The notes: a model not told the origin generated them from the letters alone. Positions 48,051-59,920 are shown, counted from the first letter of the stretch. The stretch is 64,000 bases of DNA from Ignavibacteria bacterium (GCA_016719565.1 JADJYU010000018.1:62001-126000), one strand, 5' to 3'. Translations and numbers: made by a program.

Positions 48051-48756
48051 ATGAAAAAGGTAAATCCTATATTACAGACCAGTGCAAAAAAACGGGTCAT
48101 ATAAACTAGTGTGGGATTTATTCTACAAGACTAGACTTCTTAAATACGTTCACCACGAACAATACCCCACAATCCGAAAAACATTTAATAAAGTTTCTGC
48201 CGAAAAGAAATTAAAACATCTCTGTAACAAGGGATATTTAGAGGAATGTGAAAATGGTAAAGTCTTTGTTGCGACTGACGAGGTACTACCCATCCTTCAA
48301 GAACTCAAAGAATACAACACAAATTTATTACCGAAAGATAAGCCAGTCGGGAAAGGCGATATAAATGAAATACTAAATACTGAAGCTTTTATCCAAGCGG
48401 TCAAACTTCCAGATTTTTACACGTTATTATATCCGACAGAATTTAGAGATTCTCATGATTTGATACCTGATGCTTTACTGGTATTGAAATCCAAGGAAGA
48501 AAGAAAATATAAACTTATATTTCTAGAAGTTGAGGCTAAGAAACCTAAATGGGTTGAAAAGTTAGCCGGCAAGAGAGAGAATTATGTATTGCTTTCCAAA
48601 GATTATAGATTCTATGATTACTGGAAGACGACATCTGAAAAGATTGGATTAGCTATTCCTGATGTTTCAAATTTAAAATTTTCAGTAAATTTCATTTGCT
48701 CAATAAAAGAAAATTTCGGCAATGGATTTCACTTTACTCAGTCGCTTACGAACTAG
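48051..48756 (+). CDS. Replication-relaxation-like protein, second copy (one frameshift)
   Basis: ATG at 48051 (AGAGG upstream) gives MKKVNPILQTSAKK, and one added A in the A7 run at about 48085 continues as NGSYKLVWDLFYKTRLLKYVHHEQYP. A GTG in the A-run neighbourhood is the alternative start. It has a winged-helix region followed by a PD-(D/E)XK-like core: LIPDALLVL, KLIFLEVEAKK. The layout is the same as in the protein at 42344, but the sequence is much diverged. About 235 residues. Likely replication or DNA-processing function of the element. Confidence 0.65.
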
Positions 48757-49208
48757 ACGTTACCAGTATAGGATTTTAGCATTTGCCTTCGCCTGTATTG
48801 CTTTTGGTATTACTTCAATATTTTTTTGGCAATTTCAATCAAGACATGTTCAATATGTTTGGAATTTTAAAATGTTGGAAGTTTCTGGAATGAGAAAGTT
48901 GATCTTGATTCCAATGTTACTTATAGAATAACTTGGGAAGAACCAACTTCGATTCCATATTTAATGACAATTAATGACACAGATGTTTCTGTCCCCAATA
49001 TTAAATTTTGGTGTAGTAGTTGTTATAACTATAGTAAGTATGTAATTTTTCAGAATTTAACTTCTCCTTTTTATTTAAAGCTATCAAATCCAACTATACT
49101 GGGATTAAATTTTAAAAAGTAAAACCTCCGGATCATTCAAAACCTTTTGGTGAGTTTATGGAAGATTGGTTTGAATCTTGGTTTGATGGAGTTGCTCCGC
49201 ATAAGTGA
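48722..49208 (+). CDS. Hypothetical membrane-anchored protein (two frameshifts)
   Basis: The N-terminus has one membrane helix (YRILAFAFACIAFGITSIFFW). After SGM the frame breaks and continues as NEKVDLDSNVTYRITWEEPTSIPYLM... CSSCYNY... LTSPFYLKLSNPTILGLNFKK. One more A near 49115 continues to VKPPDHSKPFGEFMEDWFESWFDG and a stop at 49206-49208. It is probably a single protein of about 160 residues with an extracytoplasmic beta domain. The start overlaps the end of the preceding gene. Family unknown. Confidence 0.5.
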
Positions 49209-49283
49209 AAGTAGAAAGAATACAAAATAATGATAAACCTTATTTACTTTTTGATAAGTCTATTCCTATAATAAGAAATAAAA

Positions 49284-49627
49284 ATGTTAGGTAAAATAAT
49301 TACTGTCTTCGTTTTTTTGATTGTAATATATGGCATCATAGGTACATTTGATTCTGTTTTTCTATCATTTAAAGAATTTTTATTTAACTCAATTTGGGGA
49401 GTAATTGCTGTTATACTGGGAGTTTTTTCAATCTTGTTTTTTTATGCTTCTGCGAAAACGGCAACAAATTCAAAGTCCGAAAATAGTTTAATACCATCAG
49501 GTAATTCTTTATCAGAATCACAAAAATATTTATCCGAAAAAAAACAAGTTATGTAAGCGATTCAAATTCGTATTCATCTTATTTAAAAATAAATCAAGAA
49601 GCGGAGGTTCAATGTCTTCAAATTTAG
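49284..49627 (+). CDS. Small two-helix membrane protein (frameshift near end)
   Basis: It begins MLGKIITVFVFLIVIYGIIG and has a second helix WGVIAVILGVFSILFFYAS, then a Ser/Asn-rich tail. The frame ends at 49556. One base added in the A7 run near 49540 continues as TSYVSDSNSYSSYLKINQEAEV to 49627, overlapping the next gene start. It could be a transfer-apparatus membrane component because of its position before a coiled-coil protein and an ATPase; that is inference only. Confidence 0.5.
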
Positions 49628-50364
49628 TTGTGCAAAACAGGGAAATTGATGTGTCAGTTTGTCAGATGGATGCATTTTCATATAAGTTAGCAAATTTAAT
49701 GACAAAGCCTGAGCCTGTTTTTTTTAAACGTTGGCGTAACAGACGATTAAAGCTTGATATTGAACACATGTATTTAATAAAAGATTATGTTGATGCAATG
49801 CGAGATGCCGGTGAATCATTTGTAAAATTTAAAGTTGATCAAATATTTAGTTATGAGAAAATTCAAGGATTGGTTCAACTAAATAGGAATGATCTATTAC
49901 GGCAATTACGGGAGTCAGAATTACAAATTGATTTATTGGAAAACGAGCATAGGGGGAAAATTGCTAAATTACATCTGTACATTAAAGAATTAGAATTAAA
50001 TATTTTTGAAAAACTTACTCAAGTAGAAGAGTTACAAGCTAATATAGCTAAGATACAAAGCGATATTGAAAATACTCGCAATGATGCAATTTCAAGAATT
50101 AGAATTACTGAGCAGGAATCAATTGCAAATATTCAGGCACGAGAAAAGGAATTGGAAATTAAAGAACAAGAAGCCATGGCAAACATTGAAATTAATAAAG
50201 CAAAAGCTGATGCAGAAATTTATGTAATGAAATTAAAAGCAGAAGATAAATCTAAATTAGAGCAGCAACGATCCGCTGTACTCGATAAAATCATAAAAGA
50301 GATGAATTTGGATTCTATTAGGCCGTTGGATGTTTATTTATTAATTAAATTACTGATACAATAA
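49612..50364 (+). CDS. Hypothetical coiled-coil protein
   Basis: A 250-residue protein preceded by GCGGAGG. Residues 1-90 are globular (QMDAFSYKLANLMTKPEPVFFKRWRNRRL...); residues ~95-230 form a continuous charged coiled coil rich in Glu, Lys, Gln and Ala. It ends in a hydrophobic segment (LDVYLLIKLLIQ). No family is recognised. The reading may continue in a neighbouring frame into the next entry. Position before an FtsK/TraD-like ATPase suggests a scaffold for a DNA-transfer or conjugation-related complex. Confidence 0.6.
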   Translation: MSSNLVVQNREIDVSVCQMDAFSYKLANLMTKPEPVFFKRWRNRRLKLDIEHMYLIKDYVDAMRDAGESFVKFKVDQIFSYEKIQGLVQLNRNDLLRQLRESELQIDLLENEHRGKIAKLHLYIKELELNIFEKLTQVEELQANIAKIQSDIENTRNDAISRIRITEQESIANIQAREKELEIKEQEAMANIEINKAKADAEIYVMKLKAEDKSKLEQQRSAVLDKIIKEMNLDSIRPLDVYLLIKLLIQ

Positions 50365-50378
50365 ACACTGATGATTTT

Positions 50379-50543
50379 ATGGACTTTGATAAAAAGGTAC
50401 AGCTTATGGATGAAGAGTTAAATAGAATGAAAGCAGAAAATAGATATAAAACTGCTGAAGCTGTAGAAAAAGAAGCTGAAGCGAAAGAACGCGCTGCTCA
50501 ATCTAAAGCAAATATCAAAGACATTAACAATCCTTATGCTTAA
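50379..50543 (+). CDS. Short helical frame, likely continuation of the coiled-coil gene
   Basis: ATG at 50379 encodes MDFDKKVQLMDEELNRMKAEN... AAQSKANIKDINNPYA, highly charged and helical like the preceding gene. The stop at 50541-50543 overlaps the ATPase ATG at 50536. Either a separate 54-residue protein, or the C-terminus of the coiled-coil gene after a one-base loss near 50350. Confidence 0.4.
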   Translation: MDFDKKVQLMDEELNRMKAENRYKTAEAVEKEAEAKERAAQSKANIKDINNPYA

Positions 50544-51690
50544 AATTGGAATCGGATTAGATGGTAAAGAAGGTTCAGCTTGGGTGAAGCCAGGAGATAG
50601 ATACAAACATTTACTGTGTCTTGGCTCTACAGGTATGGGTAAGACTACGTTTCTCTCATACCTCATCAGAAAAGAATTGGACAATGCTTGTATTGTTTTA
50701 GATCCTAATGGAAATCTTATTGAACAAATTGCTCCATTCATTCCAAGTGAAAGATTATTATATATTGATAAACACAATCCCGTCTCACTCAACCCACTTT
50801 CACGAGGGTATCTTAACTGGTCGGAAAATGCCAAAGAATTAATTCAACTTATTAATTCAGCTGTTAGAGAAATTAATGCTAAACAAGTTGAGATGACAGT
50901 GTTAATGACAAGAATTGTTAAGAACGCACTTAGAGTATTTAAGGATAATGAATTGAATATTAAACACTTAATGGAATTTTTAGATGACGAAAAAAAACGT
51001 GCTGAGCTTTCGTATGATTCATATTGGAGCAACTTTGATAAAACAAACAGGGAAGCGAAAGAAAGTTGTAAAAGAATAACAGCCAGACTATCGGTGTATT
51101 GCGATGATTTAGACTTACAACCATTTCTTTCCGGACAAAATAAGTTTAACTTAACAGAAATTATTAACAACAAAAAAGTTGTATTAGTAAATTGCGATGG
51201 GCTGGATGATGAAGCTACTGCTTTCTTAGGTTGTCTGGTCACTAATCAAATAAAGTCGTATTATCTTCACAAAGCAAAAGTAGGAGGCAATCCCTTATTC
51301 TTTTATTGCGATGAATTTCATTTATTTATACAGGAACACTTTGGAAGATTTTTAGCTGAAGGCAGAAAATTTAATTTTAGCTTTAACTTTGCCGGACATT
51401 CCTTTGCATTACTGGACACTCTGTTTAGAGCGATGGTGCTTCGGAGTTATGTCAAAGTTATATTAGGGAATGACGGTGATGATGCACAAATATTATCTAA
51501 GTCACTGCAAATCAAAGCAACCGATATAATAAATCTTAAACCCTTTAATGCAATAACAAGAATTGGAAATAAAAATTTTAAGATTCAATTGTTTCGACCA
51601 CCGATTGCAACCCCACTTCAATTTAATAAACCTCAAAGATCTATTGAGACAGAGCTTTGTTTTTTAGGTGATGAATGGATTTTATTTTAG
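50536..51690 (+). CDS. TraD/VirD4-like coupling ATPase
   Basis: A 384-residue P-loop ATPase with Walker A GSTGMGKTT near residue 35 and Walker B LFFYCDEFHLF. It also carries LDPNGNLIEQIAPFIP and the late HSFALLDTLFRAMVLRSYVKVILG segment seen in type IV coupling/TraG-like and plasmid-encoded HerA-like proteins. There is no N-terminal membrane helix, so it may rely on the small membrane protein encoded upstream. It is the last clear gene of the mobile block. Confidence 0.8.
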   Translation: MLKIGIGLDGKEGSAWVKPGDRYKHLLCLGSTGMGKTTFLSYLIRKELDNACIVLDPNGNLIEQIAPFIPSERLLYIDKHNPVSLNPLSRGYLNWSENAKELIQLINSAVREINAKQVEMTVLMTRIVKNALRVFKDNELNIKHLMEFLDDEKKRAELSYDSYWSNFDKTNREAKESCKRITARLSVYCDDLDLQPFLSGQNKFNLTEIINNKKVVLVNCDGLDDEATAFLGCLVTNQIKSYYLHKAKVGGNPLFFYCDEFHLFIQEHFGRFLAEGRKFNFSFNFAGHSFALLDTLFRAMVLRSYVKVILGNDGDDAQILSKSLQIKATDIINLKPFNAITRIGNKNFKIQLFRPPIATPLQFNKPQRSIETELCFLGDEWILF

Positions 51691-51886
51691 TACTAGAATT
51701 ACATCCTGTTTTTAATTTTTACTTCATATTTCAATAATTATTTACACATAATCTTTTTATTTTCTATGCGTTTTTAGAATCAGATTAAATGCGAATAAGT
51801 TAATTATACTTAATTAGACTTTATAATTTTAATCTTTTAAACTATGTTCTTTTCACAACAAATTTTTTAAAATTTAATTAAATATT

Positions 51887-54122
51887 ATGAAATCATTTAA
51901 TTTTTATCTAATTGTGTTTACGATTTATTTTCTATCAATTTCGAATACCGGTATATCGGCTACTTATTATGTAAGCCCTGATGGAGATGATTCTAATAAT
52001 GGAACGTCTATTTCAACTCCATGGTAAACGATTAAGAAAGTTACTTTATTTGGACTTAACAGTGGCTTTAGTGCAGGAAGTTTTATAAAATTTGAAGGGG
52101 GAAAGATCTTTGAATCAGATACATCATTTTTTGGCGCTGCTCTTTGGATTGTTAATAGCGGAACCATTAACTCTCCAATTATTTTTACAAGTTATGGTGA
52201 AGGAAGGGCGACAATTAAATTTGAAGAAACTGGCATATTATGTGTAAATAGAAAGTTTATAGAAATTAGAAGTTTAAATTTTAGAAGTAACTTTAATCCG
52301 TTTAATCAAAGTGGAACTTCCTTTAATAATAATATCGGTATCTTGTATTATAATTCTACTAATTCACAACTTGAGAGAATATTTATAGACAGCTGTAATT
52401 TTCCCGAATTTTAAATACTGAGTTAATTTCGGTTCTTCGTTAGACTCATTAGGCGGGTATAAAAATATTAAAATTTCTAATTGTAAATTTGATTCAATAG
52501 GCCATATTGGTTTTTCAATTACAAATGGAAGAATGTTTTCATTTTCAAATTATCCTAATAAAGATATAACAATAAAAAATTGTGAATTTTCCAGAGTTAA
52601 AGGTTACAATAATGCAACAAACCCCGGTACTTTTACCGGTATAGGAATTTTCCTGGTAGCTGTCGATTCTGCCATGGTTGAAAGAAATTTAGTATATAGT
52701 TGCGGAGGATTAGGTTATGAAGGTGAAGGATCCGGACCGGATGGGATTGAAGCAGCCAGATGCAATAAAATTGTTTACCAATACAATGAAGTTTATGATC
52801 AAAAATCATCATCCGAAACAGATGGTTCAGGTTTACATTTTGGGGATGGTGTGCAAAATAGTATTATACAATATAATTACTCACATGATAATGACGGCGC
52901 AGGAATAAATTGTTATTCTTATGATGGTAATTATCCTCTTTCAGACAGTAATAATATTACAAGATATAATATCTGCGCTAAAAATGGCCGTGGTGACGGA
53001 GATGGACACGGTGAAATTGAAGTTGGCGGAAGTTCACCGAAAACAACATATAGTATTCAAATTTATAATAATACTTTATATGCTACTGATCAGAATGGAA
53101 ATGACAGGTCTGTATTTATGCTATATAGAAATGTTAATGGCATAACATTCAGGAACAATATTGTTTATAGCGCGGATACAAGTGTGGCGCTATTTTCACA
53201 TTATCCGACAGGCGGCACGTATTCAAATATTTTTATTCAAAATAATGTATACTGGTCTGATCAGCAAATATTTAAATTTAGAGAAGGATTTTCTTTCTAC
53301 TATGATTATTTATCCTGGCAAACTGTAACAGGGTTTGAAAAAATTAACGGAGTAAATGTTGGTTATACTGAAGATCCGATGTTAGTAAATCCTAATGATG
53401 CTGGAAATGTTAATAATTATAAAACAAATCCGGGTTCTGTCACAGTTGAGAACGGTTTAAATTTAAATTCAATGTTTGGAACCACCCCCGGCAGTAATGA
53501 TTTTTATGGAAGTTCCATTCCAAGAGCAAATGAATTTGACATAGGGGCTTACGAAGATACTTCGGTATTTGTAATAGTTGATTTAACTATATTAATTGAG
53601 GGATTTTATAATTCAATTTCTGACACTCAAATAGGAGATACTGTGAGATTGTATCTTGCAGAATCCGAGTCACCTTATAATGTAGTCGATGTTTCGAAAT
53701 CTTATATAAACACCAAAGGAAAAGGGTATTTTATATTTAACGCTGATATTTTAGTGGAGTCAGGTATAGATCACTATTTGGTCGCAACTCACAGAAATAG
53801 CATTGAGACTTGGAGCAGCTCCCCCGTGAATCTGCACATATCCGGATCAAGAGTTTATTATAACTTTACAACTGATGACTCACAGGCATATGGAGATAAT
53901 ATAGTTCAAAAAGGATCCAAATGGTGTATTTATGGAGGTGATGTAAATCAGGATGGAGTAATTGATTTAATCGGAGATGGAGATCTGGTTGAGAATGCTG
54001 TAAATAATATTGAAACTGGTTATGTTTCAACAGATTTAAATGGAGATCAAGTTGTAGATATAGCAGATCTGACTATCGTGGAGAGTAATTCAACTAACTT
54101 TATTATAATTGTTAAGCCATAA
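51887..54122 (+). pseudogene. Secreted right-handed beta-helix protein with dockerin-like end (broken 5' half)
   Basis: The signal peptide MKSFNFYLIVFTIYFLSI and ATYYVSPDGDDSNNGTSISTPW are followed by an in-frame TAA (about 52026) where the paralogue at 57712 has CAG, so this is a substitution rather than a run error. The frame breaks again near 52410, and the rest from about 52430 is open to 54122. It contains beta-helix repeats (IKNCEFSRV, YNEVYDQ, HFGDGVQNSIIQYNYSHDNDG), then a C-terminal domain and dockerin-like EF-hand loops DVNQDGVIDL and DLNGDQVVDI. Probably a pectate-lyase-like extracellular carbohydrate-active or adhesive protein. Confidence 0.8.
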
Positions 54123-54175
54123 ATTTGTAATTTTAAAATATTAAATTACATTTTTAAATTAAAGTTTTATAAAAT

Positions 54176-55582
54176 TTGAATAAGAATTTAACTTTAGTAA
54201 TAAATTGTTTGCTGTTACTGATTTTTATTCCATTTTTAATTTTATTTTTTTTTAATCACCCAACCCCCTAAGATTTTTTTTGGGGAGTGACAATTATCGA
54301 CAATGGCTATATAGCAGCTCAAAAACTTTTTTATTCTACATGGAGCGGCAGATATTTTTCATATTCCATATTAAGCGTAAATCCATTATTATTTAAATCC
54401 ATTATCGGATATAAAATATTTTTACTTGGGTTTTTTATTTTATTTTTTGCCACAATCTTCTTCTTTATAACAACTTTCACAAAAAACATTTTAACTTTTA
54501 AAGAAAAGATATTGCTATTATTTTCTTTTATGTTCTTATATTTTTATTCTATGCAGTCTGTATCGGAAGGATTTTACTGGCTCACTGCTGTAATGATTTA
54601 TCCATTAGGAATAATGATGATTTTGCTTTTTCTGATCTTTTATAAAAAACTATCAGAAACAGATAATAAAAATTTGAAAATATTGTACTTTTCGCTTGCA
54701 TTATTTTCAATTATAACGGCTGTAGGAACAAGTGAAATTAATTCTTTTCTTATTGTATGTTTAAATATATTTATTTTATTGAAGAATATTAGATTAAAGA
54801 ACAGTTTTATTAAATTTTCAATTATATTCACATTAACAGCATTATTTTTTTATTATACTTTCCTACTTATCACCCGGAAATTTTCTCAGAGCAACAGCGT
54901 TTGAAAAATCTCATAACTTCATGCAGTCATTTGAGATGTCAGTTATTCTGACTTTCAGAAATTTTTTCAACTGGATAGTGTTTTCCCCCTTATTAATTAT
55001 CACATTATTATTGTCTCCGGTTTTTTTAAAAATATTAAACGGATATTATGAGAATAAGGAAATTAAAATTACAAATAGTTTATACTTAAGTGTTTTCATA
55101 AAATATTTATCTTTGTATTTAATAGTTTTTGTTATCATTTTCTTTACAATCTGGAATACAGGAGAAATGCCGTATGGAAGAACTCTTAATACAGCTTTTA
55201 TAGTTTTTTTGAGCGGATGGTTTTATATCTGTATTTATATTTTATATCAGTTTAAAAGCAGAATTAATTTCAATTTTTTTAGAAAAACGCAAAAGTATGT
55301 TTATGTAATATTTATTTTAATTTTGTCAGTTTTAATGTTTAAGAAAAATAATATACGGACTGCATATTCAGACGTGCTCAGGGAACAGCTTACAATTATA
55401 ATCAGCAATTAAACCAAAGATATCAGAACATTCTGGAAGATAAATCTGAAAACAGTCAGGTTGACAGTATATTAATCATTCCTAAATCTTTTTTTCTCTA
55501 TGATATCACTAATGATCCGGATAATTATTATAACAAATGGTATTCACAATATTTTAATAAAAAAACTATAATGCTGAAATAA
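54176..55582 (+). pseudogene. Polytopic membrane protein, glycosyltransferase/DUF6056-like (broken)
   Basis: Reconstructed from one start and three later pieces. A TTG start (54176) gives LVINCLLLLIFIPFLILFFFNHPTP, then a TAA at about 54270, then DFFWGVTIIDNGYIAAQKLFYSTWSGRYFSYS through several membrane helices. Breaks near 54900 and 55410 separate the third and last parts (QRYQNILEDKSENSQVDSILIIPKS...). The HPTP(E)D-FFW and WSGRYFS motifs resemble polytopic DUF6056-type proteins. It follows the first beta-helix gene by 54 bp. Loss of function is likely unless several sequencing errors coincide. Confidence 0.55.
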
Positions 55583-55797
55583 TTTTATCTAATTGTAATT
55601 TGTTTTTTATTGTTTTCCCCGTAATATGGATATTTCAATATAGGAATTGTATTCAACAGGTCGCTGGTTCAAGTTTCTTTTTCAACTCGATTTATAAAAC
55701 AATATAAGTGTAATTCACCTGGTAGTTTTTAATACATTTAGGTAAATAAAATATCCTTGGTCGAGTTTCATACGATACTTATTAAAAAATAAATTTT

Positions 55798-57402
55798 TTA
55801 TTTTTTCACTTTATATAAAATCGTAACTGGCTCCGAAGTAGATGTAATTACTTCCAGTTCAATTGGCGGAGATTCTATGGAAAGTAAGTTTTTCCTTAAA
55901 TCTTCATTTGAAGAAATCAAACCTTCCTTTTCGCTGACAAAGACATAATCAGCATTACTATTTTTTACAATTTGAATAAATTCCAAATAATTTTCTGCAT
56001 ATGGCATAACAACATAATTCATGTTTAAGTAATAAGCTATATGAGGTTTTCTTGCCATGACTGATTTTCCGGCAATACTTTCCTCATTAAGTTTTTCAAC
56101 ATTGTCTTTAACGGCCAATATTTCGACCGGAACATTATTGATGTCTTTTTTTGCTATATTATAAGAAGTGTAAAAGCTTAAAAATACTAATGCGAATAAA
56201 ATTATGGTGAATAGTTTTAAGTTTCGGATCTTCAAATTAAATCGTTGTAAAAATTTCTGAGCGAACAGCTGAACTATTAAAAAACAGTAAAACGGCAATA
56301 AGGGCAATGAAAATCTTTCCGAATAAAAAATCAGTAATATCTGAAAATAGAAAATAAGACTCGCCACGAAAAAATATTTTTCAGCCGCACTATGGAATTT
56401 AAATCTTAACAGAAATATAATTAAACCAAGACCTGCCAGAACGCCAATATACTTTGGGAAAAATCTGAATATGTCTTTAGTAAAGTATGTCACAAAATTC
56501 TTTGATATGCGTTTTGCGAATGCTCCAAAATCCCGAAAAACCACATCGGACATAGAGTCAAAAGTATTTTGATGTTTTGAAGTCCATTCATCCTTAGACA
56601 TTGTATCAGGTTTATACACAGTATAAGCAGTGTTTTGATAATTGTAATTATAAAAAAAATATCCGGTAGACTGATAACTAATAAAACCCCAGGCTGAAAG
56701 GATGAGAAACACAGGAATGATATAAGATAATATTGGCTTGAGAAATTTATTCCTTTGGTTAATATTTTCATTGCTTATATTTCGCTTCATTTTATAAAAA
56801 TGGAATGCAAATATTATAATCGTAAGCAGTATTAATGATATTCCGGTATATCTGGTGAGGTATGCCAGTCCCGTAAGAATGCCGGCAATAAGTAAATTCC
56901 GTGGGTTTAAATCTTTACTGCTTAAAAGAAAATACAGCGCGGAAGTATAAAATACCAGAAAAAGCATATCTGTCCCGGGTTCATAAGTATAACGCCAGAA
57001 AATTTGATTGACAGCTACAAGTAAAACTACAAACAATGCGCCGTTTCGATTGAAAATAGAATTTATAATTTTAGAAATGAATAAAAGCGATATGCTTGCG
57101 CATAAGACATTTAGAAATTTTCCTGCCGAATAATAATCAGATTTAAAAAAAATTCCAGCAACAGCTAAAAAGATTTGATAAACAGGACCCCTGTATTGAT
57201 CAATTATCAAATTTCCTTTTAAGAGTTCTTTTGCCTGTGTGACGTAAGCAACATAGAAATCGGTTTCAACTCCGTAATCTCCAATTAATCGATTGCTCAT
57301 TGTAATAAACATCATTATTATAAAATATAATGAAGGTACTATATAAAAGAAATAGTTTGAGTTGAGAAATTTATGGGAGAAATTGACGGAATTATTGGTC
57401 AT
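55798..57402 (-). CDS. GT39-like membrane glycosyltransferase (GT-C fold)
   Basis: A 534-residue protein with about 11-12 membrane helices. The first periplasmic loop has the acidic motif GDYGVETDFY, and further on PGTDMLFLVFYTSALYFLL and YLTRYTG, as in PMT/ArnT-type enzymes that use polyprenyl-phosphate sugars. A soluble C-terminal domain follows (~430-534; SNADYVFVSEKEGLIS). The acceptor is unknown. It is divergent from the second beta-helix gene and convergent with the broken membrane gene; it may glycosylate surface polymers or proteins. Confidence 0.8.
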   Translation of the reverse strand: MTNNSVNFSHKFLNSNYFFYIVPSLYFIIMMFITMSNRLIGDYGVETDFYVAYVTQAKELLKGNLIIDQYRGPVYQIFLAVAGIFFKSDYYSAGKFLNVLCASISLLFISKIINSIFNRNGALFVVLLVAVNQIFWRYTYEPGTDMLFLVFYTSALYFLLSSKDLNPRNLLIAGILTGLAYLTRYTGISLILLTIIIFAFHFYKMKRNISNENINQRNKFLKPILSYIIPVFLILSAWGFISYQSTGYFFYNYNYQNTAYTVYKPDTMSKDEWTSKHQNTFDSMSDVVFRDFGAFAKRISKNFVTYFTKDIFRFFPKYIGVLAGLGLIIFLLRFKFHSAAEKYFFVASLIFYFQILLIFYSERFSLPLLPFYCFLIVQLFAQKFLQRFNLKIRNLKLFTIILFALVFLSFYTSYNIAKKDINNVPVEILAVKDNVEKLNEESIAGKSVMARKPHIAYYLNMNYVVMPYAENYLEFIQIVKNSNADYVFVSEKEGLISSNEDLRKNLLSIESPPIELEVITSTSEPVTILYKVKK

Positions 57403-57711
57403 CTAAAATTTCATAAAAAAGTTTTATAATATAATAATATACCTTATTAAAAAATATTTTTAAATTAACAAAAAAGAACTTTTATCTTCTCTGAGATTAT
57501 AAAATTTTCCACTTTCTTTAGAAATAAAATGTCTTGATTTTTCATAAAAAAAATATAACCTTATTATAATTCATTAGTATTCGGGTGTGATTATCTTGGT
57601 TTTACATTATGTTTACTTTAATTTTAATTATTTTTTCAATCCTTAATAGAATTCATAACGCCTAATTAGTTCTTTCATTAGACTTTTTTTAACATTTTTA
57701 AAATTATTAAT
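57403..57711. other. Divergent intergenic region
   Basis: AT-rich space between the glycosyltransferase start and the beta-helix gene start. It must hold two divergent promoters, but I see no clear consensus elements or repeats. Confidence 0.3.
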
Positions 57712-59920
57712 TTGGGGAAAATTAAATATCTTTTAATCGCATTATTCCTATTAGGGGTAATGAACTCTCAGTTTTCTTTCGCAACTACTTATTATGTTAG
57801 TCTAACTGGAAATGACGCAAATGATGGAACATCAATGTCAACTCCTTGGCAGACCCTTAGACATGTCAGCACAAGAGGATTTGTAGTTGGTGATGTAATA
57901 AAATTTTTAAGGGAGGAGAGATATTTGAATCTAATAATTCTATTGCAGGAGCTGATTTATGGGTGACTAGCTCCAGGTACTCTTGATTCTCCAATTGTGT
58001 ATACAAGTTATGGGGGTTCTAAAGCGATTATAAGGACAGATTCAATAGGAATATATATTGTAAATCGTCAGTATATTGAAATAAGAAGTATAGAAATAAG
58101 AGGACTGTTTGATCCTTATAATCAAGGCCCAAGTGATACACTCCAAAATAAACAAGGAATATATGTTTTAAATACTAGTAGTTCTCAATTAAAAGGGATC
58201 AAAATTGATAGTTGCAGAATTGTGAGACATTTAAATAGTGCGATTCTTTTTGGTACTTAGTTATGTACCTGCTTATGAAGATGTAAAAATAACAAATTGC
58301 AGGATTGATTCTATTGGACATCAAGGAATTTATGTTGTATCGGGAGGTTCTTATTCATTTTCAAATTATCCATTTAAGGATTTTACAATTAAAAATTGTG
58401 AAATTACTAGAGTTAGAGGATTAGTTCAAGAGCTATTTAGTGGAGATGGTATTATTCTTATTAATGTAGACTCTGCATTAGTAGATCATAATTTAGTTTA
58501 CGATTGTGGAGGTGTGCAAGATGGTAAATCAGGCCCATCCGGTATTGAAGCTGCACAGTGTCGTAAAGTAATTTTTCAATATAATGAAGTATATAATCAG
58601 AAATCAAATACTGGATCTGATGGTGGAGGTTTCCATTTCGGTGATGGTGTCCAGAATAGTATAATGCAGTACAATTATTCACATGATAACGATGGACCTG
58701 GTTTTAACTGTTATACATACAATAGTGGTTATCCCTTAAGAGATAGTAATAATATCATAAGATATAATATAAGTTCTAAAAATTTGAGAAATGCTGACTT
58801 TCAAACCGGTGAGATATGTGTTGGTGCAGGAAACGGAACTACTATATATGATATTGATATATATAATAATACAATATATGCTAAGAAATTTAATGGTAGT
58901 GCTGGAGACGGTGCCGGAATTTTAATAGCAAGAAATGCAAATAACATTGCTTTTAGAAATAATATTACAGTAAGTGCTGATACTAGTATTTTTTTATGGT
59001 ATCATTTTCCTTTAGAATCTTCAACTAACATAATACTAGAAGGTAATAATTACTGGTCCACTATGCAAAATTTTAAATTTCAAGAAGGCACAACTATTTA
59101 CAGATCATACAACTCATGGCAATCTAACACAGGAAAAGAAAAAATTAACGGCGTAAATGTTGGTGATACAGAAGATCCGCTTTTAGTAAATCCGGATGAT
59201 GCTGGAAATGTTAATAATTATAAAACAAATCCGGGTTCAGTCACAGTTGAGAATGGTTTAAATTTAAATTCATTGTTTGGAACCAACCCCGGTATTAATG
59301 ATTTTTATGGTAGCTCAATTCCCAGGGGGAATCATTTTGATATTGGGGCTTACGAAGATACGTCTGTATTTGTAATAGTTGATTTAACTATATTAATTGA
59401 GGGATTTTATAATTCAAATTCTGACACTCAAATAGGAGATACTGTGAGATTGTATCTTGCAGAATCCGAGTCACCATATACTATAGTCGATGTTTCGAAA
59501 TCTTATATAAACACCAAAGGAAAAGGAGTTTTTATATTTAATGCAGATATTTTAGTGGAGTCAGGTCTTGATCACTATCTGGTCGCAACTCACAGAAATA
59601 GCATTGAGACCTGGAGCAGCTCCCCCGTGAATCTTCACATATCAGGATCGAGAGTTTATTATAACTTTACTTCTGATGACTCACAGGCATATGGAGATAA
59701 TATGGTTCAAAAAGGATCCAAATGGTGTATTTATGGAGGTGATGTAAATCAGGATGGAGTAATTGAATTAAACGATGAAGTATTAGTGGATAATGATGTT
59801 TATAATTTTGAAACCGGTTATGTTTCAACAGATTTAAACGGTGATCAAGTTGTAGATTCTCAAGATCAGGATATTGTGGGAAGAAATTCCATTAACACTA
59901 TCATAATTGTTAAGCCATAA
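57712..59920 (+). CDS. Secreted beta-helix protein with dockerin-like end, second copy (three frame breaks)
   Basis: A TTG start gives MGKIKYLLIALFLLGVMNSQFSFA, a cleavable signal peptide, then TTYYVSLTGNDANDG. Frames break near 57910 (G/A run), 57975 and 58245; the pieces join in order by comparison with the copy at 51887. The 58260-59920 part is fully open: beta-helix repeats, GYEDTSVFVIVDLTIL-type linker, and the dockerin-like GGDVNQDGVIELNDE and DLNGDQVVDSQDQDIV. The 3' 800 bp are nearly identical in DNA to the first copy. Probably an extracellular polysaccharide-binding or lyase-like protein. Confidence 0.78.
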
